Source: Clostridia bacterium
Lineage (GTDB): Bacteria; Bacillota_A; Clostridia; Oscillospirales; Acutalibacteraceae
Direction: 5' to 3'
Assembly (NCBI GenBank): GCA_017390825.1
Contig: JAFPAK010000358.1
Span: 1 to 35,666, forward strand
Length of the DNA stretch: 35,666 bases
The notes beneath the pieces were generated by a model that worked only from the letters and a program-made list of their open reading frames with translations, was not told where the DNA came from and did not search any database. Below are positions 25,679 through 31,111 of the stretch, piece after piece (positions within the stretch are counted from its first letter, which is position 1; each line of letters begins with the position of its first letter). The position numbers and the translations under genes were made by a program.

Positions 25679-26038
25679 TTATTTAGACAGTGCTGCTGCA
25701 GCCTGTTCAGCGATTGCAGTAAAAGCAGCTGCATCGTTAACCGCAAGCTCTGCGAGCATTTTACGGTTCATTGTGATGCCGGCTTTCTTAAGACCGTTCA
25801 TAAATGTAGAATAGTTCATTCCGTTCATTTTAGCAGCAGCCGAAATTCTTGTGATCCAGAGTCTTCTGAAATCTCTCTTCTTCTGCTTACGGCCAATATA
25901 TGCATACTGACCTGACTTCATTACCTGATTTTTTGCAGTTTTAAAGAGCTTATGCTTTGAACCGAAATAGCCCTTAGCAAGCTTTAATACCTTATTTCTT
26001 CTTTTGCGCGTCATCATAGCGCCCTTAACTCGTGCCAT
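25679..26038 (-). CDS. rplT: 50S ribosomal protein L20
   Basis: L20 is an early 50S assembly protein and, in Firmicutes, the autogenous repressor of its own operon. The 119-residue basic protein starts [26 protein letters not shown] and contains [22 protein letters not shown] and [17 protein letters not shown], an unambiguous bL20. It is the last gene of infC-rpmI-rplT and is followed by a terminator. The leader upstream of infC is the expected site of L20 control. Confidence 0.99.
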   Translation of the reverse strand: MARVKGAMMTRKRRNKVLKLAKGYFGSKHKLFKTAKNQVMKSGQYAYIGRKQKKRDFRRLWITRISAAAKMNGMNYSTFMNGLKKAGITMNRKMLAELAVNDAAAFTAIAEQAAAALSK

Positions 26039-26084
26039 TTTAATCTTTCCTTTCTAACACAGCGATAAATTTAAAATGTTTTCC

Positions 26085-26282
26085 TTATTTATAAGGAATA
26101 AGACGCTTGATTGCTGCTGTGTTTGTCTTATCAGCCATAGCGGTCTTACGAAGATTTCTCTTTCTCTTTGTTGATTTCTTGTTGAGAATGTGCGATTTGA
26201 ACGCATGCGCACGTTTTACCTTGCCGTTCTTGGTAAGATTAAAGCGTTTTTTTGCACCTGAATGTGTCTTAATCTTAGGCAT
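26085..26282 (-). CDS. rpmI: 50S ribosomal protein L35
   Basis: The 65-residue basic protein starts [20 protein letters not shown] and continues with [16 protein letters not shown] and a terminal KRLIPYK, the standard bL35 sequence. The ATG at 26282 lies 7 bases after GGAGGG. An in-frame start five codons earlier would overlap that ribosome binding site and is not used. It sits between infC and rplT in the universal order. Confidence 0.98.
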   Translation of the reverse strand: MPKIKTHSGAKKRFNLTKNGKVKRAHAFKSHILNKKSTKRKRNLRKTAMADKTNTAAIKRLIPYK

Positions 26283-26307
26283 TATTGTACCCTCCAAAGT
26301 AAAAATT

Positions 26308-26823
26308 TTAGTTCTTTTTCGGCGCCAGGAACATAAGCATATTGCGCCCTTCCATCTTAGCCGGCTTTTCTACCGAAGCAAATTCTGTGCAAGCTTCTGC
26401 AAAGCGTGCCATGGTTTCGGTGCCGATCTCAGGATGGCCTAACTCACGACCGCGGAAACGGATAGATACCTTAACCTTATCCCCACCCTTGATAAAACGG
26501 GCGGCGTGATTGACCTTTGTGTTGAAATCATGAATATCGATATTAAGACCAAGTCTGATCTCCTTGGTTTCGATAGTTTTCTGGCTCTTTCTCGCTTCCT
26601 TCTCACGCTTTGCTTGCTCAAATCTGAACTTACCGTAATCCATTATCTTGCATACGGGCGGCTGTGCGTTAGGTGCGATCTTGACCAGATCGAGATTTGC
26701 TGCTGTTGCCTGACGGAGTGCCTCTGCAATCGATACTATACCGAGCTGTGAGCCGTCTGCTCCTATCAGTCTTACCTCTTTGTCCTGAATTTCCTCATTG
26801 ATGGAATGGTCTTGTTTGCTAAT
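26308..26823 (-). CDS. infC: Translation initiation factor IF-3, AUU start codon
   Basis: IF-3 binds the 30S subunit and checks start codon-anticodon pairing. The 171-residue protein covers the N domain ([49 protein letters not shown]) and C domain ([33 protein letters not shown]). The conserved family start [12 protein letters not shown] has no ATG, GTG or TTG at the right place. A TTG at 26838 touches the GGAGG site and a GTG at 26832 overlaps it. The ATT at 26823 is 8 bases after GGAGG and in frame. AUU starts on infC are the established basis of IF-3 autoregulation in other bacteria, so ATT is preferred. Confidence 0.92.
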   Translation of the reverse strand: MSKQDHSINEEIQDKEVRLIGADGSQLGIVSIAEALRQATAANLDLVKIAPNAQPPVCKIMDYGKFRFEQAKREKEARKSQKTIETKEIRLGLNIDIHDFNTKVNHAARFIKGGDKVKVSIRFRGRELGHPEIGTETMARFAEACTEFASVEKPAKMEGRNMLMFLAPKKN

Positions 26824-26838
26824 GCTGAACACCTCCAA

Positions 26839-26966
26839 AATTTATACAACAAAAAAAGGACGGAAAAACTCCGCCCGGAACAAACCGATATAATAAAATC
26901 GGACTCATATAACCTTGTTAAGCGTAGCTACAAGGTGAGAACCGGGACAGTTCTTCTTTGTTGTTG
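26839..26966 (-). promoter_or_regulatory. infC-operon leader with attenuator (L20-leader type)
   Basis: The roughly 125-base untranslated leader can fold into a hairpin CCTTGT...ACAAGG, a hairpin CCGAT...ATCGG and a terminal hairpin followed by seven Ts. An upstream segment TGTCCCGG can pair with CCGGGCGG of the terminator arm, giving a plausible antiterminator. This layout and its position before infC-rpmI-rplT match the L20 leader known in Firmicutes, where L20 binding favours termination. The pairing scheme is my reading by eye; a covariance model search would decide. Confidence 0.7.
26851..26876 (-). terminator. Attenuator terminator in the infC leader
   Basis: On the minus strand GGGCGGA (26870-26876) pairs with TCCGTCC (26858-26864, one G-U pair) and is followed by TTTTTTT (26851-26857). 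It lies upstream of the infC ribosome binding site, so it can stop transcription before the operon. Confidence 0.8.
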
Positions 26967-26971
26967 CGGTT

Positions 26972-27000
26972 ATTTTACCACATATCATTCTTCGTGTCAA
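26972..27000 (-). promoter_or_regulatory. Promoter of infC-rpmI-rplT
   Basis: On the minus strand a perfect TTGACA (26995-27000), 17 bases and TAAAAT (26972-26977) precede the leader. This is a strong sigma-A match and sets the leader length at about 125 bases. Confidence 0.8.
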
Positions 27001-27063
27001 GTGTTTTTTTCAAATTAAATACGCAGCTTTAATTTAAATAGTGGTAATACTTCGATTTTTATA

Positions 27064-27092
27064 TTGACTTTTCAAAAATTATAATATATAAT
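27064..27092 (+). promoter_or_regulatory. Promoter of the 46-residue peptide gene
   Basis: TTGACT (27064-27069), 17 bases and a perfect TATAAT (27087-27092) lie 35 bases before the peptide start. The transcript would carry a short leader with GAGG at 27115-27118. The promoter supports the tiny frame being a real gene. Confidence 0.7.
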
Positions 27093-27127
27093 CAACATAT
27101 ACATTAATTATTGTGAGGATGAATGTC

Positions 27128-27268
27128 ATGAAAAAAGCTTATCTTGAGCCTACTGCTGAAATCGGCATTTTCAATGTGATCGACGTTATCAGCGCAAGCA
27201 CAGAAGATCCTGATATTGACGAGACTGTGGCACAGACAACAACTGACTCTTGGTCACCACGCTATTAA
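27128..27268 (+). CDS. 46-residue small protein of unknown function
   Basis: The product has an N-terminal part MKKAYLEPTAEIGIFNVIDV followed by ISAS, an acidic stretch TEDPDIDETV and a polar tail ending in SWSPRY. The pattern KKxYxxPxxExxxFxxxDVIxxS recurs, as far as I recall, in short uncharacterised proteins of gut Clostridia. I know no function for it. The ATG at 27128 is 9 bases after GAGG; an in-frame ATG three codons earlier touches that site and is less likely. It has no signal peptide, no membrane segment and no cysteine. It has its own promoter and terminator. No peptide-modifying enzyme or transporter is beside it, so a modified-peptide (RiPP) role is unsupported though not excluded. 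Confidence 0.75.
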   Translation: MKKAYLEPTAEIGIFNVIDVISASTEDPDIDETVAQTTTDSWSPRY

Positions 27269-27284
27269 AATTATTTATTAGAAT

Positions 27285-27317
27285 CCCGACTTTGCTTTTG
27301 CAAAGTCGGGGTTTTTT
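27285..27317 (+). terminator. Terminator of the 46-residue peptide gene
   Basis: A perfect 10-bp stem CCCGACTTTG/CAAAGTCGGG (27285-27294, 27301-27310) with loop CTTTTG is followed by G and TTTTTT. It lies 16 bases after the peptide stop and reaches the 3' end of the convergent oxidoreductase gene. Confidence 0.92.
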
Positions 27318-28611
27318 ATTCGCCAACTATCTCTTGTATCTTTTTAACATCTACATCACGAAGTTTTTTTCCTTCCTTTACAGCAAGTGCTGCGGCAACG
27401 CCCGCTGCTTCACCGAGTGCAATGCAAACAGACATAATGCGGAAGTTTGAATGAGCAAGATGACTGCCCGAAATATTTCTTCCCGAAAGCAAAAGCCCTT
27501 CAATATTTACAGGAAGCAGACATCCGTACGGAATTGAATAATCATCCGGCTGCTTCCATTCTTTCTGAACGCCTGTTGCATCAAGGCTTGCGCCTGACAT
27601 ATTATGTACATCGAAATTAAAAAACGCACGGCGAACTACCCAATTATCATAAATTCTTGCCTCTAATATATCATCAGGAGTGAGGGTTTCCACGCCTTCA
27701 AAATGACGGGTCTCACGGATACCAAGCAATGAGCCTGCGCTCATAAGCCAACAATCCTCATATCCCGGAACAAACTCTTTAAGAAATTTAACGATAGGTT
27801 CGATCTGCGAGCGGCAAACAGTAAGCCCTCTTGTGAGCTCCTCTGCCTTTGTTCCGTCTATATCTATCATATTAGTCATATTACAGCAGACCGTACCCGG
27901 TGTTGGCTGACGGTACAAAAGCACATGACCTGCCGGAAACGGTAGCAATTCCTTTGCAAGAGCTTGAAGTTCGCCCTTTTCAGTAGGAACCAGCGTTTCA
28001 AATGAGCCGGGGAATTTTGCACGGCTGTAATCAACACCGCCCACCTTGAACATCAGAGTACAAGGTTGCATTTTACCGTCTGTCTCTCTGCCTTTAAAAT
28101 ACGGCACGCCTGATGATGCCGCTACATCGCCGTCACCGGTAGCATCAATGACACATTTGGCTTTTATCACACTTCTGCCCGACTTGTTCTGAATAATAAC
28201 GCCGATAATACATCCATCTTCAACGATAGCATCACATACCATCGTATAATAAAGAATATTAACCCCTGCCTCTCGGCACATTTCATCAAGAACTATCTTC
28301 TGTGCTTCATGGTGAATAGCATTTATGCCACTGCAATTATCGTCTACCCAACCAAAGGTTTTTGCCTTTTCGTAAGAACGATCAAATATCTCAAGCATTA
28401 TCTTACTCGATGAGCGTCCGCCCCAATGCGACATCATACCTGCAGTTGCAACACCTCCTAAACAGTCCTGTGTTTCGACTACCATTGTGTCAGCACCCAT
28501 TCTGCCGGCACGAATGGCAGCGCCTATACCGGCAGGGCCGCCTCCGCATACAAGTACGTCGACCTCATAGCTTACGGGCAATTTTTTTGCATTTTCAGTA
28601 TATGTATTCAT
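27316..28611 (-). CDS. FAD-dependent oxidoreductase (FAD_oxidored family)
   Basis: The 431-residue flavoprotein has the N-terminal dinucleotide fold DVLVCGGGPAGIGAAIRAGR (about 18-37), a TQDCLGGVATAGMMSHWGG segment, the second FAD motif CVIDATGDGDVAA, and a C-terminal LLLSGRNISGSHLAHSNFRI and ALGEAAGVAAALA. This arrangement is that of the FAD_oxidored family (PF12831 type), found near carbohydrate and organic-acid catabolic genes; most members lack an assigned substrate. There is no signal peptide. The ATG follows GGGAG with 7 bases. It is divergent from the PocR/AraC regulator, which is a likely but unproven controller. Confidence 0.92.
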   Translation of the reverse strand: MNTYTENAKKLPVSYEVDVLVCGGGPAGIGAAIRAGRMGADTMVVETQDCLGGVATAGMMSHWGGRSSSKIMLEIFDRSYEKAKTFGWVDDNCSGINAIHHEAQKIVLDEMCREAGVNILYYTMVCDAIVEDGCIIGVIIQNKSGRSVIKAKCVIDATGDGDVAASSGVPYFKGRETDGKMQPCTLMFKVGGVDYSRAKFPGSFETLVPTEKGELQALAKELLPFPAGHVLLYRQPTPGTVCCNMTNMIDIDGTKAEELTRGLTVCRSQIEPIVKFLKEFVPGYEDCWLMSAGSLLGIRETRHFEGVETLTPDDILEARIYDNWVVRRAFFNFDVHNMSGASLDATGVQKEWKQPDDYSIPYGCLLPVNIEGLLLSGRNISGSHLAHSNFRIMSVCIALGEAAGVAAALAVKEGKKLRDVDVKKIQEIVGE

Positions 28612-28623
28612 AAATATTCTCCC

Positions 28624-28652
28624 TTGACTTTATTATGAGTTCAGTATATACT
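28624..28652 (+). promoter_or_regulatory. Promoter of the AraC-type regulator operon
   Basis: TTGACT (28624-28629), 17 bases and TATACT (28647-28652) precede the regulator by about 70 bases. The -10 box forms half of a 10-bp palindrome AGTATATACT (28643-28652). A near-perfect inverted repeat CAAAGAAAAC/GTTTTTCTTTG (28660-28669, 28685-28695) lies in the leader. Either could be an operator. No convincing promoter was found for the divergent oxidoreductase. Confidence 0.6.
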
Positions 28653-28723
28653 AATAATACAAAGAAAACATTGAAAATTTGGGCGTTTTTCTTTGAAATT
28701 CGGTTGTATTAAGGAATCAATTT

Positions 28724-29569
28724 ATGTCAAGAAATGTAATGGCAGATATCACCGATTATATTGACTTCTTGCGTTCATGCAATTATTCAGTCACTTTAAG
28801 CTGCTTCGATAAGGTATTCTCGCCGTATCTCACCACACTTTATGCTTACGAGATACATCTGCCTTCGGTGTGTTCATACCTTAAACGCAAATGCGATAAG
28901 TGTATCAAAAACAAATCCAATTTACAAAGAAGCAAACCGGATAAACCATATTATTCTTGCTGCTATGCAGGGATTGAGGAATTTGTGATTCCTATCAAGA
29001 TAGAGTCACACACCGTTGTGTGCATTAATATCTCGGGCTACAAGGGAAAGTTGCCGCAATCGGAATACCTGCGAAAAAGGCTTATCAAAAAATACGGCGA
29101 AGAGATTTCTGTATTGTATGATGATCTGAACGAAAATGTGCCCGATATGAATACAGTGCTAAGTATGATAAAACCGCTTGAGTATATGTTTTGTGAGCTT
29201 TATAAGGCTTGTCTTAAAAACACCGACATCTCCGATGTTACCGAGCGCATTTACCGCAGGATACTGCAATTTATTTATGATAATTATATGTCGCCTGTTA
29301 CCGTGACCGAAATCGCAAATACACTTTGTTATTCGGAGTCATATATACGACACATTTTCAAAGCACGCTGCGGCATCACCATTGGGCAAATGATAAACGA
29401 TATCCGGCTTGACCAAGGCGCAATGCTGCTTCGTACTACGTCGCTGAGTATAACCCGTATCTCACAGGATCTCGGTTTTTGCGACGGCAACTATTTCTCA
29501 AGTACATTTACAAAAAAATTCGGAATATCACCGAGAGAATACCGAAAACAAAACACGGAGGTAAGATGA
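28724..29569 (+). CDS. AraC-family transcriptional regulator with PocR-like sensor domain
   Basis: The 281-residue protein has an N-terminal domain resembling the PocR sensory domain. Visible marks are a cysteine cluster C50, C57, C60 and C79-C80, then the CCYAGIEEFVIPI segment; PocR domains bind small hydrocarbon-type ligands in known cases. The C-terminal part (about 185-275) is an AraC double helix-turn-helix: VTEIANTLCYSESYIRHIFK and ITRISQDLGFCDGNYFSSTF, ending FGISPREYRK. The ATG follows AAGGA with 8 bases. It is in one operon with the carboxypeptidase gene (stop TGA directly followed by ATG) and divergent from the oxidoreductase. The clustered cysteines could bind a metal or sense redox state; that is inference. 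Confidence 0.9.
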   Translation: MSRNVMADITDYIDFLRSCNYSVTLSCFDKVFSPYLTTLYAYEIHLPSVCSYLKRKCDKCIKNKSNLQRSKPDKPYYSCCYAGIEEFVIPIKIESHTVVCINISGYKGKLPQSEYLRKRLIKKYGEEISVLYDDLNENVPDMNTVLSMIKPLEYMFCELYKACLKNTDISDVTERIYRRILQFIYDNYMSPVTVTEIANTLCYSESYIRHIFKARCGITIGQMINDIRLDQGAMLLRTTSLSITRISQDLGFCDGNYFSSTFTKKFGISPREYRKQNTEVR

Positions 29570-30613
29570 ATGATAATTTCAGGCGCTCATACCGGAGGAA
29601 ATATAAAGCTCTGCAGTATTTACGGCGATACCGTAACCCTCGACAACGAACTGCGTGACACCAAAGAGCGGTGGTTTTATTGGTCTTTTTGCTGCGAGGG
29701 AGCGGCCGGCAAAACACTTCGTTTTGACTTTCAACATCATAACATGATCGGCTATTACGGTCCTGCTGTAAGCTATGATTTAGTTAATTGGCATTGGCTC
29801 GGCTGCCGTAATGATGACAACAGCTTCACCTACACCTTTAAAGAAAATGAAAACAAGGTGTACTTTGCTCATAATATGATGTATCTTCCCGACCGTTTTT
29901 ACAGCTTTGCAAGTGACAACGGTATTGAAGTTAAAACGCTTTGCACTTCCGAAAAAGGCAATAATGTGCCGTATGTTAAATTGGGAAACGGTAAACGAAA
30001 TGTCATTCTCACCTCTCGTCATCATGCCTGCGAGGCGACCGGCAACTATGTACTCGAAGGTATATTGTGTGGGCTTAACAGATCATTGCCTAATGATGTA
30101 AGTGTATTTTGCGTACCGTTTGTTGACTACGACGGAGTGGTCTGCGGTGATCAGGGCAAAAGCCGTTTTCCGCATGACCACAACCGTGATTATTGTGACA
30201 TTCCTATATACAAAAGTACAAAGTGCATACAAAGCTTTGTTAAGGAAAACGGTGTATATCTCGGCTTTGATTTTCATTCGCCCTGGCATTGTGGCGGAAG
30301 AAATGATGCAGTATTTATAGTCGAACAACCGAATATGAAAAATGAAATAACCAAATTTTCCGATCTGCTGATATCCCAACTCACCAATGATGCGCTGAAA
30401 TACGACGGCAACGATAATATAGCGCCAGACACAGAATGGAATAGGTCTGACAATCCAAATTATGCGTCTTATATGAGAAAAAATGGTGCAGCGCTATCTT
30501 TCACGCTTGAAACGGCATATTTCGGACGGGAGGACAACATTTTCAGTCAGCAAAAAGCAGTAACGCTCGGAAAATGCTTTGCAAAGGCACTAAGAAAATA
30601 TATTGAGAAATAG
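29570..30613 (+). CDS. M14 zinc carboxypeptidase resembling cytosolic carboxypeptidases
   Basis: The 347-residue protein has an N-terminal beta-sandwich-like region (about 1-115; ERWFYWSFCCEGAAGKTLRF, ENKVYFAHNMMY) of the type preceding the catalytic domain in cytosolic carboxypeptidases (AGTPBP1/CCP group). The M14 catalytic set is complete by eye. H152xxE155 in SRHHACEATGNY binds zinc, N205-R206 in HDHNRDY binds the substrate carboxylate, His236 in FDFHSPWH is the third zinc ligand, and Glu314 in FTLETAYFG is the general base. There is no signal peptide, so it should act in the cytoplasm. The ATG is immediately after the regulator stop and 8 bases after GGAGG. Substrate is unknown; cleavage of a C-terminal or amide-linked residue of a small molecule is possible. 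Confidence 0.88.
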   Translation: MIISGAHTGGNIKLCSIYGDTVTLDNELRDTKERWFYWSFCCEGAAGKTLRFDFQHHNMIGYYGPAVSYDLVNWHWLGCRNDDNSFTYTFKENENKVYFAHNMMYLPDRFYSFASDNGIEVKTLCTSEKGNNVPYVKLGNGKRNVILTSRHHACEATGNYVLEGILCGLNRSLPNDVSVFCVPFVDYDGVVCGDQGKSRFPHDHNRDYCDIPIYKSTKCIQSFVKENGVYLGFDFHSPWHCGGRNDAVFIVEQPNMKNEITKFSDLLISQLTNDALKYDGNDNIAPDTEWNRSDNPNYASYMRKNGAALSFTLETAYFGREDNIFSQQKAVTLGKCFAKALRKYIEK

Positions 30614-30615
30614 AA

Positions 30616-30649
30616 AAAAGAGGACAACTCTTAAAAGTTGTCCTCTTTT
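30616..30649. terminator. Bidirectional terminator between the carboxypeptidase and secG
   Basis: A perfect 14-bp stem (30616-30629 with 30636-30649) has core GAGGACAACT and AAAA/TTTT ends. It sits between two convergent genes and can stop both. Confidence 0.9.
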
Positions 30650-30661
30650 AACAAATCTTAA

Positions 30662-30913
30662 TTAACCAAGAATAATAGCAACCGCATTTGCTGCAATTAC
30701 AAGAACAAAGAACAAAACAGCGATCCACTTTGTCCATCTTGCAAATACTGCTTCAGCAGCCTTTGCCTTTCCTTTTGAAAGGAAGGTTTCCGCACCGCCT
30801 GCGATAGCACCGGATAAGCCTTTTCTTCTTCCTTCCTGGAGCAAAACGACTGCAACGATTACCAATGAAACAATAATAAGCAATGCGCCTATAATGTAAT
30901 CAAAAACTGTCAT
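30662..30913 (-). CDS. secG: Preprotein translocase subunit SecG
   Basis: SecG is the small accessory subunit of the SecYEG channel. The 83-residue protein has two membrane helices (about 5-24, FDYIIGALLIIVSLVIVAVV; about 62-82, WIAVLFFVLVIAANAVAIIL) joined by LLQEGRRKGLSGAIAGGAET, the conserved SecG loop. The ATG at 30913 is 9 bases after GGAGG; an in-frame ATG three codons earlier touches that site and is less likely. It has its own promoter and is not followed by rnr or smpB as in some Firmicutes. Confidence 0.96.
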   Translation of the reverse strand: MTVFDYIIGALLIIVSLVIVAVVLLQEGRRKGLSGAIAGGAETFLSKGKAKAAEAVFARWTKWIAVLFFVLVIAANAVAIILG

Positions 30914-30955
30914 TATATTCATCCTCCGGATAGTAATTTATTAATCGTAATTGTT

Positions 30956-30984
30956 ATGATAACATACTTTTAATAAAATTACAA
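30956..30984 (-). promoter_or_regulatory. Promoter of secG
   Basis: On the minus strand TTGTAA (30979-30984), 17 bases and TATCAT (30956-30961) lie 42 bases before the secG start. A reasonable sigma-A promoter. Confidence 0.6.
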
Positions 30985-31029
30985 GTATTTTTTTAAAAGT
31001 TGAATAAAATATTTTTATGTTCACATAAT

Positions 31030-31107
31030 AGCTATGACAAAACGATTAATTAATGCGTTTGCAATCTTGTTTTGTCGGGACTGCCGTAATTATCGGCAGT
31101 CCTATTT
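31030..31107 (+). ncRNA. Possible small RNA with its own terminator
   Basis: On the plus strand an imperfect stem (GACAAAAC at 31036-31043 with GTTTTGTC at 31069-31076, extended by GATT/AATC) is followed directly by a perfect 9-bp hairpin GGACTGCCG/CGGCAGTCC (31078-31102) and TATTTTTATTT. The T-rich tract is on the plus side, so the hairpin terminates plus-strand transcription better than it does the convergent topoisomerase gene. A loose promoter (TTGAAT about 31003-31008, CATAAT near 31024) is possible. No open frame is present. It could instead be a poor minus-strand terminator with chance upstream pairing. Confidence 0.3.
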
Positions 31108-31110
31108 TTA
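31078..31110 (+). terminator. Hairpin terminator downstream of the topoisomerase A gene
   Basis: Perfect 9-bp stem (31078-31086 with 31094-31102, loop TAATTAT) with T-rich sequence on the plus-strand 3' side. On the minus strand it follows the topoisomerase A stop but lacks a T run, so its main direction appears to be plus. Confidence 0.6.
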
Positions 31111-31111
31111 T

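Noticed and set aside
27119..27268. Longer version of the small peptide starting at the ATG at 27119
   Set aside because: That ATG is directly attached to the GAGG site, leaving no spacing for initiation; the ATG at 27128 is 9 bases away.
27064..28611. RiPP cluster made of the small peptide and the FAD-oxidoreductase
   Set aside because: The genes are convergent, separated by a strong terminator, and the oxidoreductase family is not a known peptide-modifying one; no transporter or protease partner is adjacent.
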